Positions 36,535 to 44,340 of a DNA stretch of 64,000 nt are shown piece after piece. The position numbers and the translations under genes are program-made. Numbering within the stretch: the stretch's first letter is position 1; the number at the start of each line of letters is the position of its first letter. The DNA lies in the NCBI GenBank assembly GCA_003491285.1, contig CP022705.1, positions 927,501 to 991,500 of the forward strand, written 5' to 3'. Below the pieces are notes generated by a model. That model did no database searches and was not told the origin of the DNA. It saw only the letters and a program-made list of their open reading frames with translations. The DNA comes from Methanobacterium sp. BRmetb2. GTDB lineage: Archaea > Methanobacteriota > Methanobacteria > Methanobacteriales > Methanobacteriaceae.

Positions 36535-36848
36535 GTATCTACCTCTGATCTTAAATTTTTTGATTAAAAATCTTTGAAAAAAGAATGGAATTCCAAGAAT
36601 AATTCAGATATTTAACTGAATTCAGTAGGTATCTGATCATTCTCCAAAAATCCATCCATATCAATATGTTTTACAATGAATCATAAATATTTATTCCAAA
36701 ATTCATACTATTTATTCCCAAATTCAATCTAAAAACATTAATTAGATTAGATCATGGAATTAGTGAATGAAAAAAATAATTATCCATTGAAAATAATTCA
36801 ATTTTGACTTGTTTAAGCATTTAGTAAGACAATAATAAATTATTAGTG
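36535..36848. promoter_or_regulatory. Intergenic region with a 21-base-period direct repeat
   Basis: Upstream of the DUF5518-like gene. It contains TATTTATTCCAAAATTCA at 36688-36705 and TATTTATTCCCAAATTCA at 36709-36726, 17 of 18 bases identical and starting 21 bases apart, about two helix turns. This could be a regulator site or a chance AT-rich repeat. Nothing else is seen in the stretch. Confidence 0.4.
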
Positions 36849-37544
36849 CTATATAATTTTTAAATGGGAAATTCCGTTATAAATTACCAAAAACCCGATT
36901 ATCAGTAAAAAAATTGCCATTACCAAATTAGAATGCTTAGAAAGCCACTTATCCATAGGTTCCGAGACTTTTTCAGCGGATTTTGGCATTAATACAAAAA
37001 AGAGTAGCGGTACCTCAATTACTATTAAAGTAATAAGAGTTAAAAGTACAATAGCACCTACATCCACCCATATTCCTGTTTTTGCAAGCCCGATCTCTCT
37101 TCCAGCTGCTAAAATAAATATAGCTGTACTTAAATTTGTTAGAAAAGTTAAAAGACCTATGGTAAAATATTGGCGAAATTTAGCGAAATTACTAGCCTGA
37201 ACATCGATGCGTAAGTACTTTATTAGAGAACTGTTTTTTCCATGACTCTTGGAAAAAAAACTTTTAATACCTAAAAGAACCAAAATAGCCCCTAAAAAGA
37301 GATCAATAGCCCCTGTAGTAGCAGGATCTCCATGTCCAGTGCTGGTCAAGGCACTGCCTAAGAAAATTCCTAAAAATACAGTTAGTAACAGAACAAAAAT
37401 TGCCCCCACATAAAAAGAAAGTCCAGATAACTTGGGATTATCTGACATGGACATGGTAATCAGAAATAAAGATAATGCTGTTGGACTAACTGCTGCGGCC
37501 CAGGCCAAAGGTATTATTTGAGCAATAAGATTTACATCACCCAT
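36849..37544 (-). CDS. GAP/LysE-superfamily membrane transporter
   Basis: A 231-residue, six-span membrane protein of the LysE-like superfamily, closest by eye to the GAP (Sap) group: the N-terminus IIPLAWAAAVSPTALSLFLI, SGLSFYVGAIFVLLLTVFLG, then TGAIDLFLGAILVLLGIKSF and a second half starting FTIGLLTFLTNLSTAIFILA. Members move small amphipathic molecules or metals; the substrate is unknown. A charged loop (SKSHGKNSSLIKYLRIDVQA) joins the two three-helix halves. The upstream neighbour on the same strand is msvR, 130 bases away. Confidence 0.78.
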   Translation of the reverse strand: MGDVNLIAQIIPLAWAAAVSPTALSLFLITMSMSDNPKLSGLSFYVGAIFVLLLTVFLGIFLGSALTSTGHGDPATTGAIDLFLGAILVLLGIKSFFSKSHGKNSSLIKYLRIDVQASNFAKFRQYFTIGLLTFLTNLSTAIFILAAGREIGLAKTGIWVDVGAIVLLTLITLIVIEVPLLFFVLMPKSAEKVSEPMDKWLSKHSNLVMAIFLLIIGFLVIYNGISHLKII

Positions 37545-37674
37545 TTTTATACTCCTTTAATGATTATAATTATTATAAAAAAATGCTATTTATACTCTAA
37601 CTCTTTAAAAGTAACCTTAAATTCGGTATCATGACCAGTATTGAGTTTATAATCACCTTCTACCATATTAATTT

Positions 37675-38481
37675 TTATTTTTCATGGGGTTCCAATACAA
37701 AACAGCAGTAATGGTCTCCCCGAGCATAACATTTAACCTCATCTGCGGTTACTGACTGAGAAAAATGGGCTGAGAATAAAGCTTCTAATATCCCTGAATC
37801 CAAAGCACATGCTGATTTTCCAATATTTGGGAGAAATTCACATTCAAAACAATCATAAGCACGTATAACTAAAGGTTCAATGCTTTCTACTTCAAGTTTA
37901 CCCAGTGCATTAGCTTCCCAGAACTTAGCTATTTTTTCCAGAAATTTTTCAGTATTTTCATCCTGTAATTCTGGATAAAAGACTTTTCCAATTTTTGTAC
38001 CTGTTTGGTGGAGTAGGGGATCTAAGTTAATGCCTTCTTTGATCATTTCCACCCGCAGTATATGAAACATCAAACGGAAAAATTCAAAAGGGTTTCCCTG
38101 GTGAATTAAATGTTCTATAAGAAATTCTAACTTTCCTTCTTCCCTTTCTTTCATTTCATTAGGATCCATTTCACCAAGATAGCGGGAATTTATATAAAAT
38201 ATTTTTTTGCGCTGATCATGAGGGTGAGTGCGTGATTCTATTATTCCCTGTTCTCTTAGTTCTTTCAAGTGGACTGAAACTGTTGATCGGGACTTTCCAG
38301 CTATTTTAACTATTTCCTCAAAGCTTAATTCTTTTTCCTTTAAAGCTTGGAGAATAGTAGATTTTACTGGGCTTTTGACTACATTTACTCCTTTTTTGGT
38401 GGCAAAGATAGTTATAGATTTTTTGGAATCTTCAAAAATGTCTGTTGTTTGATCTTCCTCTCTTTTGTCTCCATATTCCAT
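37675..38481 (-). CDS. msvR: Redox-sensing transcriptional regulator MsvR
   Basis: Methanogen-specific V4R regulator, known in Methanothermobacter to repress its own gene and the divergent fpaA and to respond to redox state. The N-terminal winged helix (SPVKSTILQALKEKELSFEE, GKSRSTVSVHLKELREQG) is followed by a C-terminal V4R domain with a set of cysteines (AYDCFECEFLPNIGKSACAL, VKCYARGDHYCCFV) suited to thiol sensing. Length 268 fits. It is divergent from fpaA, with matching operator palindromes between the two genes, which makes the assignment strong. Confidence 0.93.
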   Translation of the reverse strand: MEYGDKREEDQTTDIFEDSKKSITIFATKKGVNVVKSPVKSTILQALKEKELSFEEIVKIAGKSRSTVSVHLKELREQGIIESRTHPHDQRKKIFYINSRYLGEMDPNEMKEREEGKLEFLIEHLIHQGNPFEFFRLMFHILRVEMIKEGINLDPLLHQTGTKIGKVFYPELQDENTEKFLEKIAKFWEANALGKLEVESIEPLVIRAYDCFECEFLPNIGKSACALDSGILEALFSAHFSQSVTADEVKCYARGDHYCCFVLEPHEK

Positions 38482-38526
38482 GACATCAACCTGATACTAA
38501 TTCTGTCTTCCATCATATATATTTAG

Positions 38527-38614
38527 TTCGCTATAATGGGAATATTCGCATATAAACGAATAGAAAAAATTATATATTAGTTCGTATAGTATAGTATATT
38601 CGTAGGAATACGAA
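38527..38614. promoter_or_regulatory. MsvR operator boxes between msvR and fpaA
   Basis: The published MsvR site has the form TTCGTA-N4-TACGAA. An exact match lies at 38599-38614 (spacer GGAA). A variant TTCGCA-TATA-AACGAA lies at 38545-38560, a weak one TTCGCT-ATAA-TGGGAA at 38527-38542, and a half site TTCGTA at 38581-38586. TATA-like stretches for both divergent promoters are interleaved. This matches the multi-box layout known for Methanothermobacter. Confidence 0.85.
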
Positions 38615-38679
38615 TAAATTATCTCTTGAAATTGAGAGGAATAAAAATTGGAAGTAAAATTCTGAAATAAGGTGAAAAA

Positions 38680-39903
38680 ATGAAAGCAGAATCAAATAAA
38701 ATTACTGATGGAGTGTACTGGGTGGGTGTCCTAGACTGGGACCTTCGCAGTTACCATGGATACACGTTAAATGGGACCAGTTACAATGCTTATCTGGTTT
38801 TTGGAGAAGAAAAAGTGGCTTTAATTGACAATGCCTATCCTGGAAAATATGATGAATTAATGGCCCGTGTGGAAGATGCATTTAAACAGGAAGGAAAGGA
38901 AGTTAAAATTGATGTTATTGTACAAAATCACGTTGAAAAGGACCACAGCGGTCTTCTAGTAAATTTACACAAAAAATTCCCCCAAGCACCCATTTACTGT
39001 ACTGAAATTGCTATAGATGGACTCATAAAACATTTTCCCCAACTGAAAAATGCAGAATTTATTAGTGTTGGTACCGGAGAAACTCTAGAACTTGGTGGAA
39101 AAACTTTAGCATTTTTGGAAGCCTTTTTACTTCATTGGCCCGACAGCATGTTTACTCTGCTTCTGGAAGGTGGAATCTTATTCCCCAATGATGCATTTGG
39201 TCAACACCTATGTTTTCCACAGAGATATGATTATGAAATACCGGAGTACGTGCTGAGTGATGCCTCCAAAAAGTTTTATGCCAACCTTATCACTCCTCTA
39301 TCAAAACTGGTCCTGAAAAAATTCCAGGAAGTAATTGATCTAGGCCTTTTAGAGAAAATTAAGATGATTGCTCCGGCTCACGGCCAAATATGGACTGACC
39401 CCATGAAGATCATTGAGGCCTACACAGACTGGGCCAGTGGGAAATGCCATGATAAAATCACTATTATCTATGATACCATGCATTTTTCCACCCAGAAAAT
39501 GGCACATGCCCTGGCAGAAGGTATAATGAGTGAAGGAATAGATGTTAAAATGTACTATCTACATGAAGATGAACGAAGTGAAATTGTAAAAGACATATTA
39601 GATAGTAAAGCTGTCGCTCTGGGAGCTCCCACCATTTATGACGAACCGTATCCCAGTTTAGGAGATCTAATTTATTACCTTCGCGGATTGAAATTTAACC
39701 GCACTGGCCTGGAAAGATTAGCAATAACCTTCGGATCCATCGGGGGTAGAGGAGGAGCATCAACATTATTAGCTAAAGACCTTAAAGAATGCGGATTCAA
39801 TGTAAAAGAAGAATATGAAATAATGTACGTTCCTGATGAAGATGAACTGGATAAATGCTTTGAATCCGGTAAAAAATTGGCTCAAGAAGTTAAATCACTT
39901 TAA
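38680..39903 (+). CDS. fpaA: F420H2 oxidase (A-type flavoprotein FpaA/FprA)
   Basis: Diiron-FMN flavoprotein that reduces O2 to water with coenzyme F420H2, protecting the anaerobe. The beta-lactamase-fold domain holds the diiron ligands in VQNHVEKDHSG (H84, E86, D88, H89), FLLHWPDSMFT and FPNDAFGQHLC. The C-terminal flavodoxin domain has IIYDTMHFSTQKMAHALAEG and GAPTIYDEPYPSLG. Length 407 is standard. AAGGTGA precedes the ATG. Divergent from msvR and controlled by the boxes between them; the rubrerythrin gene follows 33 bases later. Confidence 0.95.
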   Translation: MKAESNKITDGVYWVGVLDWDLRSYHGYTLNGTSYNAYLVFGEEKVALIDNAYPGKYDELMARVEDAFKQEGKEVKIDVIVQNHVEKDHSGLLVNLHKKFPQAPIYCTEIAIDGLIKHFPQLKNAEFISVGTGETLELGGKTLAFLEAFLLHWPDSMFTLLLEGGILFPNDAFGQHLCFPQRYDYEIPEYVLSDASKKFYANLITPLSKLVLKKFQEVIDLGLLEKIKMIAPAHGQIWTDPMKIIEAYTDWASGKCHDKITIIYDTMHFSTQKMAHALAEGIMSEGIDVKMYYLHEDERSEIVKDILDSKAVALGAPTIYDEPYPSLGDLIYYLRGLKFNRTGLERLAITFGSIGGRGGASTLLAKDLKECGFNVKEEYEIMYVPDEDELDKCFESGKKLAQEVKSL

Positions 39904-39936
39904 AATATTTTTAAACATTTAAATGGAGGATAAAAA

Positions 39937-40353
39937 ATGGAATTGATAAACGAACATGAAATTGGAGTTTGTAAAGGAACAGAACTAGAAGAAGCTGTAC
40001 AGGCCAACTTCAATGGCGAATGCCAGGAAGTGGGCATGTACCTGGCCATGGGCCGGCAGGCCCAACGAGAAGGACTGCCTGAAGTGGCTGAAGTACTTAA
40101 AACCATCGCATGGGAAGAAGCAGAACACGCATCTCAATTTGCAGAAATGAATGAAGTTATAAAACCTTCACTAAAAGAAAATTTGGAGATGATGCTTGAA
40201 GGAGAAACCATGGCCAATAACGAAAAAAAAGCTGCAGCCAAAAAAGCAAAGGAGTGTAATGTTGACCCTGCCCATGATTTCTTTGATGAAAGTTCACGGG
40301 ATGAAGCCCGGCATGCCCGTATGTTAAAAGGGATTTTAAAGAGATATTTTTAA
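39937..40353 (+). CDS. Rubrerythrin (ferritin-like diiron domain only)
   Basis: Peroxide-reducing diiron protein; the four-helix bundle has the ExxH-type ligand motifs in FNGECQEVGMYLAMGRQAQ, WEEAEHASQFAEM and SRDEARHARMLKG. The C-terminal rubredoxin domain (CxxC pairs) found in classical rubrerythrin is missing, so electrons must come from a separate rubredoxin. GGAGGA lies before the ATG. Cotranscribed with fpaA: one handles O2, the other peroxide. Confidence 0.93.
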   Translation: MELINEHEIGVCKGTELEEAVQANFNGECQEVGMYLAMGRQAQREGLPEVAEVLKTIAWEEAEHASQFAEMNEVIKPSLKENLEMMLEGETMANNEKKAAAKKAKECNVDPAHDFFDESSRDEARHARMLKGILKRYF

Positions 40354-40669
40354 ACTGAATAGATCTACCGCCTCTTCAATTTAATTTCTACCCTTTTAAC
40401 ATATTTTTTTATTAAAAATTTTTTATTCTTAGTTTATCAGCCTGTTTTTATTCAGAACTAATATACGTATATTATACTAGGAGGATGTGGGGTTGAAAGA
40501 TGGGTGACCTACCATATCATACTCTGGTTGATTGGATTTACCAGATACTTATCCGGTTTAGGATCTAAAAAAGATAAATTAGTACTTGATCAGTAGATAT
40601 CTCCCAGATCTCTATTTTAAATACATAGAAATGAGAAATGTATCCTCCATTAATTAAAATTAGAAGTTA
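40354..40669. other. Intergenic region with a perfect palindrome
   Basis: Contains TAATATACGTATATTA at 40459-40474, a 16-base perfect palindrome that also looks like a TATA element, followed by GGAGG at 40480-40484. Only tiny ORFs follow (for example ATG 40500, 22 codons: MGDLPYHTLVDWIYQILIRF). It may be a regulated promoter of a lost or very short gene. Otherwise nothing is seen. Confidence 0.4.
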
Positions 40670-42037
40670 TTACTCTCCGTTAACTCTTTTTAACTTTTGA
40701 CAGGCATCTTCTGCTGCTAATATTATAGGGTCTATCACCATTGAAACTGGTGGAGCATAGGAAAATTCCATGTTAGCAAGTTCACTGCATGTAATACTTT
40801 TAGCAATAACCAGTGCCATGGTATCCACTCTTTCTGCTACTCTCTCTTCAGCAATAATCTGACAACCGATAATTCTACCTTTCAAATTGGTTATCATTTT
40901 TACATCAATTCTTTTAGCGCCAGGATAATATCTAGCTTTAGTTAAAGCTCTGCTCTTACCTGAAATGGCTTTAATCCCGTTTTGTAGTGCTGCAGTCTTG
41001 GTCAGGCCTACTGAACCAAATTCAAGATCTCCAATTTTAGAAACCATGGAATTTACAACTGGCCTGAATTCAGCTCCAATACCTGCAATGTTTTTAGCTG
41101 CAATTTTCCCCTGTCTTACTGCTGTTGATCCCAATGGAGATAAAGTATTATGTCCAGTTATTGCATCAACGACTTCTACACAGTCCCCTACAGCATATAT
41201 ATTGGGTATGGATGTTTGCATTTTTTCATTAACTAATATGGCCCATCTACCAATTTCAACTCCCGCCAATTGGGCCAGTTTTGTTTCAGGTCTTACTCCC
41301 GTAGCCAGTATAACCATGTCTGCTTCCAATTCATCTTCACCAAAAACAGCCCCCTCTACCTTTTCTTTACCAGAAATTTTTTCAATTGGATGGCCCAGTA
41401 TGACATTAATACCTTTTTTTTCAATGTATTTTTGAACTATGGATGCCATGGCCGGATCAAGATTTCGGGGGACAATCTGAGGGAGCATTTCTGTTACAGT
41501 TACTTCCAACCCCATATTTTTCAGGCCGTAGGCAATTTCCAGTCCAATTAAACCAGCCCCAACCACCACTGCTTTTTGACTTTTTTCAGCCCACTTTTTG
41601 ATCTTGAAACCGTCCTTTATGGTTCTGATCTTGAAAACACCATCTAAATCCGCACCTTCAACAGGAGGGATAAAAGGTGAACCACCTGTGGCCAATACCA
41701 GATAATCATAGGACAGTGATTTTTCAGATCCATTGGAATCATGGCGATTTCCATTTAATAAATGGTATTTAACTGTATTAGTTTCACTTGAAACTTCATG
41801 AACCTCTGCCATAGTGATCACCTTAATGTTCCGCTTCAGGTAATCTTCTGGCTGGTGCATAATGATTTCCTTGAAGGAATCCACTTCTCCACATAGAACA
41901 TAAGGTATGGCACAGGGAGAGTATGCAATGTATTTATCACGGGTAATTACAATTATTTCGGCGTTTTCATCATGTTTTCTGATGTTTGAAGCTGTGGAAA
42001 GGCCTCCTGCCCCTCCTCCAATTACAATTATTTTCAT
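40670..42037 (-). CDS. FAD-dependent pyridine nucleotide-disulfide oxidoreductase (NADH oxidase/CoA-disulfide reductase family)
   Basis: A 455-residue flavoprotein with FAD motif IVIGGGAGGLSTASNI, NAD(P) motif AVVVGAGLIGLEIAYGL and the second FAD motif IPNIYAVGDCVEV. A single redox cysteine lies in AYSPCAIPYV (C42), the hallmark of CoA-disulfide reductases and water-forming NADH oxidases. The C-terminal dimerisation domain (YPGAKRIDVKMITNLKGRIIG) is complete. Together with fpaA and rubrerythrin it fits an oxygen or disulfide-stress role, but it has its own minus-strand transcription. Which acceptor it uses (O2, CoA disulfide, polysulfide) cannot be read from the sequence. Confidence 0.9.
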   Translation of the reverse strand: MKIIVIGGGAGGLSTASNIRKHDENAEIIVITRDKYIAYSPCAIPYVLCGEVDSFKEIIMHQPEDYLKRNIKVITMAEVHEVSSETNTVKYHLLNGNRHDSNGSEKSLSYDYLVLATGGSPFIPPVEGADLDGVFKIRTIKDGFKIKKWAEKSQKAVVVGAGLIGLEIAYGLKNMGLEVTVTEMLPQIVPRNLDPAMASIVQKYIEKKGINVILGHPIEKISGKEKVEGAVFGEDELEADMVILATGVRPETKLAQLAGVEIGRWAILVNEKMQTSIPNIYAVGDCVEVVDAITGHNTLSPLGSTAVRQGKIAAKNIAGIGAEFRPVVNSMVSKIGDLEFGSVGLTKTAALQNGIKAISGKSRALTKARYYPGAKRIDVKMITNLKGRIIGCQIIAEERVAERVDTMALVIAKSITCSELANMEFSYAPPVSMVIDPIILAAEDACQKLKRVNGE

Positions 42038-42122
42038 TTTATTTTTTCCACCTTTATTTTACCTACAGATATTATAGTTATTCACCTATTTGGATTTTTT
42101 TAAAGGGAGTGAAATGAAAAAA

Positions 42123-42525
42123 TCAATGATGAATTTTTCTAATTTTAAGTATCCTTGCTGAGAATTTTCTGTATATTCCCTCAAATAAAAATGAAAATAA
42201 AATTGTTGCACTAAGAACAATTAGAGTTATAGGAGAATTATAGAATTCATAGTAGGCTAAAACTGCAAAGGAGAATAAACATCCTATAATAGCCAGGCAA
42301 GTTATAGATTTATTAGCTCCTGTCTCTTTGTAAAGTTTAAGATGGGCTAAATTAACTCCTATGTAGATTAAAAGAAATGCTGCACTGCCCATCATGACTA
42401 TGCCACTTAAATTCAAGGAAAAATATCGGTATAATCACTAGACCGCTGGTTATTAATAGGTCTTCTTTACTATCTATCCATAATTTTCTATTGAAAAAGC
42501 GTGGCAGTTCCCCTTTTTTAGACAT
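42123..42525 (-). pseudogene. C-terminal remnant of an APC-family amino acid permease
   Basis: The 97-residue frame 42123-42416 reads LSGIVMMGSAAFLLIYIGVN, LAHLKLYKETGANKSITCLA and two further spans, typical of the last third of amino acid/polyamine permeases. Directly upstream, in another frame, KKGELPRFFNRKLWIDSKED and LLITSGLVIIPIFF continue the match back to an ATG at 42523-42525. A one-base indel near the A5/GG at 42418-42424 joins them. The first eight or so spans are absent. A gene remnant; the small frame could still make a three-span protein, but that is unlikely to transport. Confidence 0.75.
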
Positions 42526-42936
42526 TTTTACTAATTATTTATATTTACTAATTAATATTAATTTCCTATTAAAACAGACCATTAAAACCATTATAAAAAT
42601 AAAAAAGGCCCAGAACTATTCATGGATAGAATAGTCGGGCCTTTGTTAGTTGTAATCTATTTTAATGAAAAATTAGGATATATAAATTTTTACAAAATTG
42701 AATTTACAAAAAGTAGTCAGAAAAAGTAGTTCGATATTTTTGCTATCACTATATAGAGCGACGTATCAGAAAATTTGATTCTTGATGAATAATCTTATTT
42801 TTGTTAAATAAACACTAAAACTAGATATTTTTAAAAAATTTGCTTAAAAAATCCTCAGATAAAAAAATAATATTAGAAAGTTTTATTTTATATAAAAAAG
42901 GTCAGATAAATAATAAAAAATAAATTAATGCCTTAT
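42526..42936. other. AT-rich intergenic region with a stem-loop
   Basis: About 410 bases without a gene. Apart from the hairpin at 42605-42643 (listed separately) I see only AT-rich sequence between two minus-strand loci. Confidence 0.5.
42605..42643. terminator. Stem-loop with GGCC arms
   Basis: AAGGCCC and GGGCCTT pair at the base, with an inner stem CTATTC / GAATAG around the loop ATGGATA. The stem is GC-rich for this genome and followed by TTGTTAGTTG. It could be a terminator for the minus-strand SHOCT-like operon, whose last gene ends at 42937, or a small structured RNA. Confidence 0.5.
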
Positions 42937-43320
42937 TTATTCTACATATATTTTAACTTTGGTTTGATTTTCCTCATCTTCCACATCCACAATTTTTCCT
43001 TCGGCTCCGTTTTTAACAGCCTCAATAATTTCATCCAGATCGATTTTGTCTAGGCCAGATTCTTTTAATTTAGGATCAAATTTTTTGGCCATTTTTAATC
43101 CCACATCAACCAGAGAAATAGGTATGTTCACGTTGACCTTGGGGTTGTCATCCATGGTTCTTACTCGAACTTTTAACCATTTAGCGTCCTTTTTAGGAGT
43201 AATTTCCTCCTGATTTCCTTCTAAAGCATCAAGTAGTTCCATTGCTTCTTTAGTATTAATTTTTCCTTCTTCAACCATTTCCAAAATTTGCATTCTTTCT
43301 TCAGATATATTTTTACTCAT
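42937..43320 (-). CDS. SHOCT-like domain protein, third gene of an operon
   Basis: A 127-residue soluble protein. The N-terminus carries a SHOCT-like helical motif (MQILEMVEEGKINTKEAMEL, then LLDALEG), also present at the end of the DUF2089 protein encoded just upstream. The rest (WLKVRVRTMDDNPKVNVNIP, ISLVDVGLKMAKKF) resembles the N-terminal region of YvlB/LiaX-type proteins that accompany envelope-stress operons in bacteria. I chose ATG 43320, with GGAAGTGA upstream. Function unknown; probably works with the other two operon products. Confidence 0.78.
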   Translation of the reverse strand: MSKNISEERMQILEMVEEGKINTKEAMELLDALEGNQEEITPKKDAKWLKVRVRTMDDNPKVNVNIPISLVDVGLKMAKKFDPKLKESGLDKIDLDEIIEAVKNGAEGKIVDVEDEENQTKVKIYVE

Positions 43321-43353
43321 ATAATTCACTTCCAATATTTTTTTAAAAGATTT

Positions 43354-43713
43354 TTAGCCATTAAGTAATTTTAAAGCCTCATCTTTACTAATTTCTCCAT
43401 TTTTGAGCTTTTCTAAGATCTCTTTTTTATTGATTACTGGTTTTTCAATTTTGTGTCCTAGAACGGAAATCACTTCATCCAGTTTATTTCTCACTGTAGG
43501 GTAAGATATCCCCAGTTCTTTTTCAATTTCCTTAATGTTACCTCTGTTTTTGATAAAGACCTCCACAAAGTATTTTTGCTGGTCATTCATTCTGCAAAAC
43601 TTGCAAAGATCGAATTCGCCCTGGATAACACTTTTACATTTTTTACACTTTATCTCTGAAACTTTAATTTCACTGTCACATATGGGACAGCTCCCTGGTA
43701 CTTCATGTTTCAT
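43354..43713 (-). CDS. DUF2089 protein: zinc ribbon plus helix-turn-helix
   Basis: A 119-residue likely regulator. Zinc ribbon SCPICDSEIKVSEIKCKKCK plus a further FDLCKFC, then a sigma-like helix-turn-helix (FVEVFIKNRGNIKEIEKELG, ISYPTVRNKLDEVISVLG), and a C-terminal SHOCT-like motif (ILEKLKNGEISKDEALKLLN). This order is typical for DUF2089. GAGGTGA precedes the ATG. It sits in the middle of a three-gene operon and probably controls it (inference). Confidence 0.88.
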   Translation of the reverse strand: MKHEVPGSCPICDSEIKVSEIKCKKCKSVIQGEFDLCKFCRMNDQQKYFVEVFIKNRGNIKEIEKELGISYPTVRNKLDEVISVLGHKIEKPVINKKEILEKLKNGEISKDEALKLLNG

Positions 43714-43722
43714 AGCTTCACC

Positions 43723-44034
43723 TCATATCGTGTAGATTTTCACAGCAATTCTACCATCTTTTGTATTATAAGATTCAATATCAACCAATTTAAAGGGTTC
43801 TTCCTGTTCTAAGCGGCTGATAACCCTGTCAATGTCTTCATAAGTCATGTTCTTTAAAATGGTTTCCATGAACTCGTATTCACCAGATGATGGTGACGCG
43901 CTTTCTTTTACTTTAGATGGGTAGAACCTGATTATCATTTTAAAAATCCATTTAAACGTCGAAAATCTTAACGCAGGAAGGGGAATTGAAAATCTGCCTC
44001 TTTTAACCTGTATTTTTAATTTTTTTGCCTTCAT
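43723..44034 (-). CDS. Unknown protein, first gene of the DUF2089 operon
   Basis: A 103-residue basic protein, no recognised family. It has an N-terminal stretch MKAKKLKIQVKRGRFSIPLP and a moderately hydrophobic FSTFKWIFKMIIRFYPSKVK that could lie on a membrane. The C-terminal half (YEDIDRVISRLEQEEPFKLV) looks like a small alpha/beta unit ending in DGRIAVKIYTI. That end resembles the TKVKIYVE ending of the third gene, so the first and third products may share a fold. Nine bases separate it from the DUF2089 gene. Confidence 0.7.
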   Translation of the reverse strand: MKAKKLKIQVKRGRFSIPLPALRFSTFKWIFKMIIRFYPSKVKESASPSSGEYEFMETILKNMTYEDIDRVISRLEQEEPFKLVDIESYNTKDGRIAVKIYTI

Positions 44035-44340
44035 TTTATTCGCCCTTAAATCATGGCTTCAATATTTTCCATGTCTAAATTAAGATTATTAACTAATAGT
44101 ATATAAATATATTGAATTTATCAATTTACACTTCAACATAATTAAAGTCAATATTGATATTTTTAATATGATATTGGATTTTGGGGTGGAATTTTTGATC
44201 ATGAATATAAAATGAGATCTGTTCTAATGCTATTCGTATCCTTTCTCTAAGATATTAGTAGGACTAAACTCATATATTATAAATAAAAAAATGTGTGGAA
44301 GTAAACTTCGAAAATTCCATTAAGTTATGGAGGTTTCTAG
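44035..44340. other. Divergent promoter region
   Basis: About 300 bases between the DUF2089 operon and the frameshifted kinase. A TATA-like ATATTTATATAC on the minus strand near 44098-44110 could serve the operon. Otherwise AT-rich, nothing else seen. Confidence 0.45.

Noticed and set aside
40965..41435. Plus-strand ORF of 156 codons inside the FAD oxidoreductase
   Set aside because: Antisense shadow of a clear flavoprotein gene.
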